Shown: positions 1 through 6,333 of the stretch, in pieces
How positions within the stretch are numbered: position 1 is the stretch's first letter
Layout of the letters: each line of letters begins with the position of its first letter
NCBI GenBank assembly: GCA_020720185.1
Contig: DYPB01000092.1
Span: 1-7,857, forward strand
Direction of reading: 5' to 3'
Length of the DNA stretch: 7,857 bases
Origin: Flavobacterium psychrophilum
GTDB taxonomy: Bacteria; Bacteroidota; Bacteroidia; Flavobacteriales; Flavobacteriaceae
The notes under the pieces: generated by a model
The model's database searches: none
Told to the model about the DNA's origin: nothing
Seen by the model: the letters and a program-made list of their open reading frames with translations, nothing else
Translations under genes and position numbers: made by a program

Positions 1-33
1 ATGATTTTTGGGACTGTTTTTTTTGGATGCCAT
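1..33 (-). CDS. Possible N-terminus of a gene running off the left edge
   Basis: On the minus strand an ATG at 33-31 opens a frame that stays open to the window edge and reads MASKKNSPKNH. A lysine- and serine-rich start of this kind is common in flavobacterial proteins, and the bases just upstream are A/T-rich, as is usual before starts in this group. Only 11 codons are visible, no TAnnTTTG promoter box was found upstream by eye, and an open stretch this short is expected often by chance. No function can be assigned. It would lie on the same strand as the oxidoreductase and gld genes. Confidence 0.25.
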   Translation of the reverse strand, partial: MASKKNSPKNH

Positions 34-58
34 TATTGAAAATCAATACAGTTTTTTC

Positions 59-134
59 GATAGCCCTAACAGCAGCGGCATCTCACCACGCCATAGGCGG
101 GTGGATATAGTCCCGACGCTTCTGGAGCAGGACA
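59..134 (+). ncRNA. Candidate structured RNA repeat resembling flavo-1
   Basis: This block begins GATAGCCCTAACAGCAGCGG and contains a hairpin: AUC (80-82), bulged U, CACC (84-87), bulged A and CGCC (89-92) pair with GGCG (96-99), GGUG (100-103) and GAU (104-106) around an AUA loop. The hairpin is followed by ATATAGTCC. A second possible stem is GUCC (109-112) with GGAC (129-132), enclosing GCUU/GAGC (118-121 with 125-128). A GATAGCCC start, an AGCGGCATC segment, a variable hairpin, then GATATAG and an AGCAGGA-like segment is the layout I remember for a multicopy intergenic element of Flavobacteriia, possibly the flavo-1 RNA motif. The match is from memory. The block is clearly more GC-rich than the rest of the window. 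Strand is assigned from that consensus; the boundaries are approximate. Confidence 0.5.
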
Positions 135-146
135 CGAACGAAGTGA

Positions 147-287
147 ATTGACGAAGCAAAATGGTTTATTGAAATGCCCGGTATTCCAGCAGGAACGGGT
201 ATGCGAGAATATGATCACACAATTGTAGGGTCAAAAGAGGAATACAATGGTATGATGACAGGAAAAGAAGAGGAGATGAATTATTAA
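147..287 (+). pseudogene. Coding-like C-terminal fragment, unrecognised
   Basis: A plus-strand frame opens after TGA at 144-146 and runs 46 codons to TAA at 285-287. It reads IDEAKWFIEMPG, continues with IPAGTGMREYDHTIVG and ends SKEEYNGMMTGKEEEMNY. The composition (W, H, D, a charged tail, no low complexity) looks like a genuine soluble protein C-terminus rather than chance translation. The first ATG is at 174-176, which would leave a 37-residue protein, and I see no promoter for it. Immediately upstream is the structured repeat element rather than more coding sequence, so the likeliest reading is the 3' remnant of a gene whose front was lost or replaced. It could also be a small gene or an assembly junction. 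I do not recognise the family. It is opposite in strand to all other genes here. Confidence 0.4.
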
Positions 288-319
288 ATCCCCACCCTAA
301 CCCTCCCCGAAGGGGAGGG
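288..319. repeat. GC-rich REP-like palindrome
   Basis: Directly after the stop codon of the fragment comes ATCCCCACCCTAAC followed by a perfect 8-bp inverted repeat, CCCTCCCC (301-308) and GGGGAGGG (312-319), around GAA. The lead-in plus the CCCTCCCC/GGGGAGGG palindrome is the form of intergenic REP-like repeats found in many bacterial genomes. It is strikingly GC-rich against the surrounding sequence. Neither strand has a U tract after the hairpin, so it is not a standard intrinsic terminator. It could still stall RNA polymerase or protect the 3' end of the oxidoreductase transcript that ends upstream of it. Confidence 0.6.
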
Positions 320-339
320 AATAAAAAATTTTCCAATAG

Positions 340-376
340 TTTAACCCAGATTACGCATTAGAAATCTAGGTTTAAA
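340..376. repeat. Imperfect inverted repeat
   Basis: TTTAACCCAGATT (340-352) pairs with AATCTAGGTTTAAA (363-376) around a 10-base loop. The pairing is AGATT/AATCT, one C-A mismatch, CC/GG, AA/TT, a bulged T and TTT/AAA, for 12 pairs in all. It lies between the REP-like palindrome and the end of the oxidoreductase gene. It may be the end of a decayed mobile element or a transcript 3' structure. No transposase is present in the window. Confidence 0.35.
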
Positions 377-395
377 GTTCGCTTTAAATTGTTAG

Positions 396-426
396 TTTTT
401 TTTGGTTTTATAGAAACCGAAAAAAA
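396..426. repeat. T/A-flanked hairpin beyond the oxidoreductase stop
   Basis: An 8-T run (396-403) and GGTTT (404-408) face AAACC (414-418), G and a 7-A run (420-426) around a TATAG loop. On the plus strand this can form about 13 pairs including one U-G wobble. On the minus strand, the direction of the oxidoreductase gene ending at 467, the U-rich arm comes first and the A-rich arm last, so no U tract follows the stem. It therefore lacks the layout of a standard terminator for that gene, although it is well placed as a 3' stem. Confidence 0.35.
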
Positions 427-466
427 TATGCCAATTATAATTATAAAATAGTCTAAAGATGCAAGA

Positions 467-1513
467 TTATTTTTTATTATACCTTACTATATTAATTTCT
501 TTTTCAATAATTTTATTATTTTCAATGTGGTCAAATAAGATTTTTGCCATAGATGGTGCTAACATTACACCACGAGTTCCTAAGCCATTTAAAATGTGGA
601 TGTTATGATGTTCATGGTGTGTTCCTAAAAGTGGTTTTCTATCACGAACAGTTGGTCTAACTCCAGCAAAATGGCTTATAATTTCGAAATCGCAGTTTAA
701 AATTTCTTTGATTCTTTCTGAAAGTTCATTTTTTCCAGCTTCAGTAGGATTACTATCTTTGTCTTGCCAATTATAGGTAGCACCAACTTTAAATAAATCG
801 TTTCCTAAAGGCATAATAAAGACACTGGTATTAATTATTACATCCATTTTTAGATTAGGTGCTTTTATAAGCAATAACTCGCCTTTTGTGCCATCAAGTG
901 GCAAATGCTTAAAATATGGATTACTGTGCATGCCATAACCTTCAGCAAAAATAATATGGTTTGCAGTTATATCTTTATATTTTATTTCGTCTTTATCGAA
1001 AATGATTGAAGTATAATCAAATATATCGCCTATTAACATTTTTTTTTTGAGTAAATACTTTTTATAATTTTCTATTAATTTTGCGGTTTCAATATAACCA
1101 GTTTGTAAAACCATTCCATACTGAAACGGTGCATCAATACCTTGATACTGTTTTGAAATTAATTGAGTAGATAAAAATGGGGATAAACTTGGTTTGTCTG
1201 ATGCAACAAACCAATTATTTTGATCTTCAATGGAGAAAAATTTTCTTAAAATTGGAACTTTGTAATCAAATTTTGATTGGAGTTTAATTTCTAATTCAGA
1301 ATAAAATTTTTCAGCTATTTCCAATTGCTCTTCTGCATTCCAAACTTCACTAAATCGCTTTAAAATTACTGGATTGTATAATCCACCAGCAATTTTAGAT
1401 GAATTTTGAGAATTATTATCTATTACTATAACTGATTTATTGTTTTGCACTGCTATTTCTGAGAATGCAATTCCTGCCAAACCACTACCTACTATTATAT
1501 AATCTATTTTCAT
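467..1513 (-). CDS. FAD-dependent oxidoreductase, D-amino-acid oxidase (DAO) family
   Basis: This 348-residue protein starts with a Rossmann motif for FAD: the GSGLAG segment at residues 9-14 sits after the first beta strand, and D32 ends the second strand where the adenosine ribose is bound. AGGLYNP at 42-48 and FAEGYG at 189-194 fit the flavin-contact positions of the DAO fold. GVRPTVRDRKPLLG at 284-297 and GLGTRGVMLAP at 310-320 match the C-terminal FAD/substrate segments of DAO, ThiO and MnmC-type enzymes. The length suits a stand-alone DAO protein, and there is no signal peptide, so it is probably cytoplasmic. The substrate cannot be read from the sequence; amine or amino-acid oxidation is the family expectation. 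It follows gldN by 67 bases on the same strand but lies behind a strong terminator hairpin, so shared transcription would need read-through. No known link to gliding is implied by position alone. Confidence 0.88.
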   Translation of the reverse strand: MKIDYIIVGSGLAGIAFSEIAVQNNKSVIVIDNNSQNSSKIAGGLYNPVILKRFSEVWNAEEQLEIAEKFYSELEIKLQSKFDYKVPILRKFFSIEDQNNWFVASDKPSLSPFLSTQLISKQYQGIDAPFQYGMVLQTGYIETAKLIENYKKYLLKKKMLIGDIFDYTSIIFDKDEIKYKDITANHIIFAEGYGMHSNPYFKHLPLDGTKGELLLIKAPNLKMDVIINTSVFIMPLGNDLFKVGATYNWQDKDSNPTEAGKNELSERIKEILNCDFEIISHFAGVRPTVRDRKPLLGTHHEHHNIHILNGLGTRGVMLAPSMAKILFDHIENNKIIEKEINIVRYNKK

Positions 1514-1524
1514 AATTTATAAAT

Positions 1525-1559
1525 AAAAAAAACGCTTACCAATTATAGTAAGCGTTTTT
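1525..1559 (-). terminator. Intrinsic terminator after gldN
   Basis: A perfect 12-bp inverted repeat (AAAAACGCTTAC at 1528-1539 and GTAAGCGTTTTT at 1548-1559) encloses an 8-base loop. Read on the minus strand, the CGCTTAC/GTAAGCG stem is followed by a run of eight U residues (1532-1525), the classical intrinsic terminator form. It begins about 20 bases after the gldN stop, so it should end the gldKLMN transcript. The T run on the other side makes it potentially bidirectional, but no plus-strand gene needs it. Its distal edge is only 11 bases from the oxidoreductase ATG. Confidence 0.85.
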
Positions 1560-1580
1560 AAATTTTAATCAATTACTATA

Positions 1581-2579
1581 TTAGTAATTCCACATATCTT
1601 GTTCAAAATCACGGATTTTTTCTTTAACTCTTGCTGATTCAAGTAATTGATTTTGAGAATTATCTTTCATATATTGAGCAATTTGTCTATCTTCATAAAC
1701 ATTTTCTTCTTTATAAATAGTTCCATTAAATCTTCTAGAATTTAGCAAATGGTCAAATGAAACTGGTGCCGCTGTATTTTTATCATTAAATGATTTTGCT
1801 CCGTGTAATATATCCCTAATTGAAGGAAAATAAACCCAAAATAAATCAATAACATCTGGATTATCTTTGCCTAACTCTCTGGCTTCTGGTGCAACAGGAC
1901 AAATAGCAAGCATACGATATTTTAACTCACTTTGTCTTTTATCAAAATACCAAAAACCTTTTATTTTGTATCCAGATATTGCAGAGGCATCTAATTCGGT
2001 TTTGTTAATGTATTGTGGGTCAAGAACCGCTGCAACAGGAGTAGTTGTAGGACCAGGAGTTGATGATATTATTTTTCCTTTTTTATTTCTTACAACAATA
2101 GGTGCACCAGAAATAGGTTTTGGATAAAACTCATCGTAATGATCATTTATATAATCCTTCCCAGCAGGAATTGTATCTATATAAGTAAATGATGTTAACA
2201 TATCATTATAGGTTTTTTTACTATTAAAATAGTCATCTCCATACACTTCTGTTATCTTACCACTTTTTATATTTGCTACTAAAACATCAAACAAAGATCG
2301 TCTATCTTTACCAATATTAGCAGTATCTGTAGGGAAATATAATGGGAAATTAACTTTTTCGTCAAGGTCAATCATTTCCCAAGTTGTTTTACCCATCAAT
2401 ACATCTCTATCATGAACATATCCATAAGGTAATGGTTTATCATTATCTGAAATTAATTGTGCTGGTGTTTTTTTACCAATGTCGGCTGGTGTTTTTGCAT
2501 TTAGCAAATTTGATTGTGCAACAGCTATATAATTTGTTGCAAAAAACAATATCACCAATAAAAGATTTTTAATTTTCAT
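1581..2579 (-). CDS. gldN: GldN, outer-membrane-associated periplasmic component of T9SS
   Basis: The product has 332 residues, close to the usual GldN/PorN length. A type I signal peptide is clear: lysines at 2 and 4, a hydrophobic core at about 5-20 and an AVA|Q cleavage site after residue 21. The mature start with alternating K/T/P, PYGYVHDRDVLMGKTTWEMIDL at about 51-72, LFWVYFPSIRDIL at 246-258 and the end ARVKEKIRDFEQDMWNY are typical of GldN as I know the family. GldN associates with the lipoprotein GldK in a ring on the periplasmic side of the outer membrane and contacts the GldM shaft, and is needed for type IX secretion and gliding. It is the last gene of the operon, 49 bases after gldM, with a terminator about 20 bases downstream. 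Flavobacterium johnsoniae has a tandem paralogue, gldO, after gldN; none is present here. Confidence 0.95.
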   Translation of the reverse strand: MKIKNLLLVILFFATNYIAVAQSNLLNAKTPADIGKKTPAQLISDNDKPLPYGYVHDRDVLMGKTTWEMIDLDEKVNFPLYFPTDTANIGKDRRSLFDVLVANIKSGKITEVYGDDYFNSKKTYNDMLTSFTYIDTIPAGKDYINDHYDEFYPKPISGAPIVVRNKKGKIISSTPGPTTTPVAAVLDPQYINKTELDASAISGYKIKGFWYFDKRQSELKYRMLAICPVAPEARELGKDNPDVIDLFWVYFPSIRDILHGAKSFNDKNTAAPVSFDHLLNSRRFNGTIYKEENVYEDRQIAQYMKDNSQNQLLESARVKEKIRDFEQDMWNY

Positions 2580-2628
2580 CTTTGTTTTTAATTTAATGTT
2601 ATAAAAGTATAACGGTAAAATTTAATTT

Positions 2629-4164
2629 TTATTGTATTTCATAAATAACTGGTGCAGCATCTTGCGATTTAATTGCGGCTCCTGAAATCGATGTTTTAAT
2701 ATCAGAAATTACAATTTGATCGCCTTTTGTTGCTCTCGCTAGAGCGGCAACACATTGAGAATTTATTCTATCTCCATTTACTATAATAGTTGCTTGTCCA
2801 GGAACTTTAAATGCAAATTGTTTAACTTGAAATGTTAAATCATATAAAAAGTCATCTAATTTTGCAGAAACTTGAGAAACTTGCAAACGAGATTTAGCTC
2901 CTTTTACGACTCCAGCTTGGCCACCAATTGCACCTTGTGGAGCAGGAACATTTTTAATTCTGAATACTTTTTTATCAGTAACAGATTTTCCATCGCTCAT
3001 TTTTCCTGTAACAGAAAGCGTAACTTCTGTTCCAGAACCAGGATTTAAGTTATATTTACCTTTACCTCCAGCTGGAGTTAATCCAGTTGCAGAGGCAGTT
3101 ACTGCATTATCAGGTATTCCAGCAAAAGAAATAGTCATTGGATTTGCTAATCCTCTATACACAACATTCATTTTATCAGCAGAAATATTAGCTGAATTTG
3201 GACGAGGTACTACAACATAAGAACCTTTAAAAGGAATTGGTATAGTTTTTCCATCTTCAATAAATGTAAAAGTACCATTAAGACCATGTTCACCTACAGA
3301 ACCTGCAGTTTGAGATATAACAGCTTGTCCATTTTCTATTCTACCTGGACCAGAAAATCCTGATGGTTTAGTATCTGCATCATATTTACCTAATACAACT
3401 ACACCTTTTACTGGTTCACCTTCAAAATACACATTTTTTTCTAATGCAACGATTGCTTTAAAATTTGACATCGATGCTGCTTGTAATGCTGCTTTCCCTA
3501 ATAATGAACTATAAATATCAGATTCTGTTTTTTTGATATCATTTTGCCAAGCACTCAATTTTGCTAATGATGCAATTGCTGGAAATTTTTCAAAATGATA
3601 AGATAGAAATCTTATACTTAAACCTTCTTTATCTTTTACATTATCTGTATTAAATTTACTATTTACCTCAGCCAAAATACTTTTATATTTTGAATCTTTT
3701 AGTAAACTACTTAAATCTGCTCTATATTTATTGATTTTAGCCACAACTTCATTTCCTTTTGGTGAATATCCACTAGCATCAAACCACGAAGCATCCAAGT
3801 TATCACCTTTATCCATTTCTTCATAAGGCAATTTACCAGTTTTTTCTTCGTTTTCTACACCAGATACGACTTCAGCTTTCAAAGTTCCAACATAAGTATA
3901 AAAATCTTTACAAATAGTTTGTGCTTTATGACCTATTGCTGCTGCTTCTTTAAAGTGTGGATCATTTGAAGCTTTCTCGTCAATACTAGCTAACAATTGA
4001 GTATTAACATCTTCTGAAGCCTTATTCGAAGCTTCAAATTTTTCATTCATCAAACCAAATGCTGATAGTACTTCTTTTGACATATTCATTGCCAACATTG
4101 CGATGAAAACCAAGTACATTAGGTTAATCATCTTCTGTCTAGGGGTTAATTTTCCTCCTGCCAT
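2629..4164 (-). CDS. gldM: GldM, periplasm-spanning motor subunit of T9SS and gliding
   Basis: This 511-residue protein has the GldM N-terminus MAGGKLTPRQKMINLMYLVF and a single transmembrane helix at about 13-30. R9, reported in F. johnsoniae GldM to interact with the key glutamate of GldL, is present. The remainder should form the four periplasmic domains known from GldM/PorM structures: a helical D1 at about 35-225, then three beta-rich domains at about 226-320, 321-405 and 406-511. The last includes the glycine-rich linker GAIGGQAG at 411-418 and ends near the contact with the GldK/GldN ring. A GldM dimer sits inside a GldL pentamer and is thought to rotate, carrying proton-motive energy to the outer membrane. 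The ATG at 4164 is favoured because it gives the conserved start. A 10-bp inverted repeat lies between gldL and this start. Confidence 0.96.
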   Translation of the reverse strand: MAGGKLTPRQKMINLMYLVFIAMLAMNMSKEVLSAFGLMNEKFEASNKASEDVNTQLLASIDEKASNDPHFKEAAAIGHKAQTICKDFYTYVGTLKAEVVSGVENEEKTGKLPYEEMDKGDNLDASWFDASGYSPKGNEVVAKINKYRADLSSLLKDSKYKSILAEVNSKFNTDNVKDKEGLSIRFLSYHFEKFPAIASLAKLSAWQNDIKKTESDIYSSLLGKAALQAASMSNFKAIVALEKNVYFEGEPVKGVVVLGKYDADTKPSGFSGPGRIENGQAVISQTAGSVGEHGLNGTFTFIEDGKTIPIPFKGSYVVVPRPNSANISADKMNVVYRGLANPMTISFAGIPDNAVTASATGLTPAGGKGKYNLNPGSGTEVTLSVTGKMSDGKSVTDKKVFRIKNVPAPQGAIGGQAGVVKGAKSRLQVSQVSAKLDDFLYDLTFQVKQFAFKVPGQATIIVNGDRINSQCVAALARATKGDQIVISDIKTSISGAAIKSQDAAPVIYEIQ

Positions 4165-4169
4165 TTTTC

Positions 4170-4220
4170 TAATTAGTTTTTTGTTATTATTAAATGTAAT
4201 ATATAGTTTGAAACTAATTA
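4170..4220 (-). promoter_or_regulatory. 10-bp inverted repeat between gldL and gldM
   Basis: On the minus strand TAATTAGTTT (4220-4211) begins directly after the gldL stop and pairs perfectly with AAACTAATTA (4179-4170), separated by 31 bases. The second arm ends five bases before the gldM ATG, so a folded mRNA would place the gldM ribosome-binding region in or beside a stem. This could lower gldM translation relative to gldL, in keeping with the reported 5:2 GldL:GldM stoichiometry. There is no U tract, so it does not look like a terminator. The stem is A/T-rich (two G-C pairs), and its stability is uncertain. Confidence 0.4.
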
Positions 4221-4862
4221 TTATTTGTTACTCATTGCTGATAGCATTCCACCATAAACATTGTTTAAAGATGATAAATTTGATGATAATGATTGCATTT
4301 GATCCTTCAATTTAACATTGTGTTCTGCAATTTCACTAGTTGCTTGTGCGTGTTTTTCTGAACTTGCTAACTGTAATTTATAAGACGCATTTAATGATTC
4401 CATGTGTGCTGCCGCTGTTACTAATTCTTCAGAATATTTTTTAGTAGAAGCCATTGCATCAACTGTTGGAGAAATTCCTTTTGCAGCAGCTTCAAAGTTT
4501 TTAATACTATTTCCAAGACTAGCCATTAATGCTCCATCAACTTTTGCTTCTTTAAGCATATTGTCTAATTTTTGAGATAGCAAACCTTGTGCTTCTGTTG
4601 GGTTTTCTTTAACTTCTTTCTTTTTTGCAACACCACCCGCTAATTCTGGATAAACCAATGACCAGTCTAATTCGTGTTCAACAGGTTCAAAAGCGGACAA
4701 AGCAAAGATTAATGCTTCTGTTAATAATCCTACTGATAACATCACTGTACCTGTTAATGGTCCTAATTCGTAGTGTGTGATCTTGAATAATGCTCCTATA
4801 ATTACAACTGCTGCACCCATTCCGTATGCGAAGTTCATTGCTTTTTTGCTTAAAATTGCCAT
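4221..4862 (-). CDS. gldL: GldL, inner-membrane proton-channel subunit of the T9SS motor
   Basis: The product has 213 residues. Two transmembrane helices near the N-terminus (about 11-30 and 36-58) are joined by a short periplasmic turn, and both ends face the cytoplasm. The residues implicated in proton use in F. johnsoniae GldL occur at the same numbers: K27 and H30 around the first helix, E49 within the second and E59 at its end. The cytoplasmic part has a lysine-rich linker (80-86) followed by a long helical region at about 95-205 with many A/L/S/K/E residues, probably coiled coil. Five GldL copies surround the GldM helix pair to form the motor that powers secretion and adhesin movement. 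The start MAILSKKAMNFAYGMGA matches the family. The gene lies 44 bases after gldK and ends with two consecutive TAA codons. Confidence 0.96.
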   Translation of the reverse strand: MAILSKKAMNFAYGMGAAVVIIGALFKITHYELGPLTGTVMLSVGLLTEALIFALSAFEPVEHELDWSLVYPELAGGVAKKKEVKENPTEAQGLLSQKLDNMLKEAKVDGALMASLGNSIKNFEAAAKGISPTVDAMASTKKYSEELVTAAAHMESLNASYKLQLASSEKHAQATSEIAEHNVKLKDQMQSLSSNLSSLNNVYGGMLSAMSNK

Positions 4863-4885
4863 AATAATGATTTTTAATTGTTAGT

Positions 4886-4915
4886 TTAATTTAGTTTTTT
4901 GTTAATTTAGTTTTT
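4886..4915. repeat. Short direct repeat across the gldK stop
   Basis: TTAATTTAGTTTTT occurs at 4886-4899 and again at 4902-4915, a 14-base direct repeat with a 16-base period. The second copy contains the gldK stop codon (4909-4907) and its last codons; the first lies in the gldK-gldL spacer. It looks like a small tandem duplication of the gene end. No regulatory role is evident. Confidence 0.5.
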
Positions 4916-6295
4916 ACTTTTTCCTGTTATTTGAGTTCCCATATAATCTTGTACGGTTCTAAAACCAATAAAACTTCTTGCTGAATCTGCATATTCAAAA
5001 TCACGAGTTCCAAGTTGTAATTGATAAGAAACATCTTTCCATGAACCTCCTCTTACTACTTTTCTCATGTTTTTCACATTCGATACATTAGGGTTCATTG
5101 TAGATACAAATTCATAAGCGGCAGCGTCATAAGCAGAATCTGTCCATTCTGAAACATTTCCTGACATATTATATAATCCATATCCATTTGCCTCAAATGA
5201 TTTTGCTTCCACTGTGTATAATGAGTTGTCTGCTGCGTAATCTCCTCTACTTGGTTTAAAGTTTGCCATATAACAACCTCTGTCATTTTTCGTATATGGC
5301 CCTCCCCAAGGATAAGTTGCTGATTCTAAACCACCTCTGCCTGCATATTCCCACTCAGCTTCTGTTGGCAAACGGAATGCGTTTACATTATCTTGATGTT
5401 TCTTTTTAGATTTTATATAGGTGTTTTTCTTTAAAGTTCTCCATGCACAAAATGCTTTGGCTTGTTTCCAACTTACACCAACTACTGGATAATCACTATA
5501 GGCTTGATGCCAAAAATAATCATTGTGCATGGGTTCATTATAGGAATAAGTAAAATCTTTAATCCAAACGGTTGTGTCAGGATAGACTTCTGTTTTTTCG
5601 TTTCTAATAAAAGTACTTCTTTTTCCTTTTTTTGCCTTGGCTGCTGCTTCAATATCCATCCAAGAATAATTGAATTTTAATTTTTTAACATCAATAGTTC
5701 TTAAACCATTAAATGATTCTGAAATAGGTAAATACATTGTATCCATAACTTCCGTATAATACTGATCTGGGTATTTATTTTTTTCAGTGATTAATTTTGC
5801 TTTTTTATTTAACTTTCTATTTGCATAAGGATCGTCTGGAGTTCCTGTGCTATAATAGTTTTCAAACATATATTTTTCATACGGTGTTTGCTTTGCAGAC
5901 TCAACTTCTGCGAAAGCAAAATCTCCAATACTTCCGTTTTTTGCACCTTTTACGCCTGCTTTCTGACCTACTTCGTCAGCAAGAATTGCCAAACGGGTTC
6001 TGATTGTTGAATCTTTTACCCATTCTATAAATTCACGATACTCACTATTTGTAATTTCTGTATCGTCCATATAGAATGCACGAACTGTTACTGTTTTTGT
6101 GGGTGCGTCTTGTACATTGGCAAAATCATCGTCTGATTTTCCCATAATGAATGCTCCTCCTGAAACTAAAGACATTCCAAATGGTTTTTCTGGATGCCAT
6201 TTTTTACCTTTAACTCCTACTAATTCTCCTTTATCTCCAGAACTACAACTGGCTAATAAGGATAAAATTGCTGTAAATGCTACGAATTTCTTCAT
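4907..6295 (-). CDS. gldK: GldK, outer-membrane ring lipoprotein of T9SS (FGE-like fold)
   Basis: The product has 462 residues. A lipoprotein signal (MKKFVAFTAILSLLASC) has the lipidated cysteine at 17. The body is a formylglycine-generating-enzyme-like domain: PFGMSLVSGGAFIMG at 38-52, FYMDDTEITNSEYREFI at 74-90, YPVVGVSWKQAKAFCAW at 269-285, FRLPTEAEWEYAGRGG at 307-322, NMSGNVSEW at 376-384, VVRGGSW at 413-419 and IGFR at 443-446. An insertion of about 160 residues (about 97-258) splits the fold, as in other GldK/PorK proteins. The catalytic cysteine pair of true FGE enzymes is absent: the only cysteines are 17, 283 and 341, and no CRxAxR-like segment follows GGSW, which fits a structural role. 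GldK forms a periplasmic ring with GldN under the outer membrane. It is the first gene of the gldKLMN operon, with a promoter about 40 bases upstream. Confidence 0.96.
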   Translation of the reverse strand: MKKFVAFTAILSLLASCSSGDKGELVGVKGKKWHPEKPFGMSLVSGGAFIMGKSDDDFANVQDAPTKTVTVRAFYMDDTEITNSEYREFIEWVKDSTIRTRLAILADEVGQKAGVKGAKNGSIGDFAFAEVESAKQTPYEKYMFENYYSTGTPDDPYANRKLNKKAKLITEKNKYPDQYYTEVMDTMYLPISESFNGLRTIDVKKLKFNYSWMDIEAAAKAKKGKRSTFIRNEKTEVYPDTTVWIKDFTYSYNEPMHNDYFWHQAYSDYPVVGVSWKQAKAFCAWRTLKKNTYIKSKKKHQDNVNAFRLPTEAEWEYAGRGGLESATYPWGGPYTKNDRGCYMANFKPSRGDYAADNSLYTVEAKSFEANGYGLYNMSGNVSEWTDSAYDAAAYEFVSTMNPNVSNVKNMRKVVRGGSWKDVSYQLQLGTRDFEYADSARSFIGFRTVQDYMGTQITGKSKN

Positions 6296-6313
6296 TTATT
6301 TAATTGTATTTAG

Positions 6314-6328
6314 TGAATTCTTAATTCA
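6314..6328 (-). promoter_or_regulatory. Small palindrome at the predicted gldK transcript start
   Basis: TGAATT (6314-6319) and AATTCA (6323-6328) form a 6-bp inverted repeat with a 3-base loop. It lies 5 to 20 bases past the -7 box, so it would be at or near the 5' end of the gldK mRNA. It could act as a short 5' stem that affects mRNA stability, or as an operator half-site pair. It is A/T-rich and could be chance. Confidence 0.3.
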
Positions 6329-6333
6329 AAGTG

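Noticed and set aside
396..426. Possible intrinsic terminator of the oxidoreductase gene
   Set aside because: On the minus strand the order is U-rich arm, stem, A-rich arm, so the required 3' U tract is missing.
1867..2127. Open frame of 86 codons on the plus strand
   Set aside because: It lies wholly inside gldN in the opposite direction, has no start signals and no family resemblance. gldN explains the region.
2598..2613. GTTAT/ATAAC hairpin between gldM and gldN
   Set aside because: Five A/T-rich pairs with a 6-base loop are too weak and too likely by chance to call a terminator or regulator.
4149..4164. Shine-Dalgarno-like AGGAGG just after the gldM ATG
   Set aside because: It encodes the conserved Gly-Gly of the GldM N-terminus, and the next in-frame ATG is about 22 bases away, too far for a ribosome-binding site.
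4103..4315. Plus-strand frame of 70 codons rich in I and L
   Set aside because: It is antisense to the gldM start and gldL end; the hydrophobic appearance comes from the AT-rich opposite strand of transmembrane and coiled-coil coding sequence.
5095..5286. Minus-strand frame of 63 codons inside gldK
   Set aside because: It is an out-of-frame shadow of gldK, whose own frame is intact across the segment.
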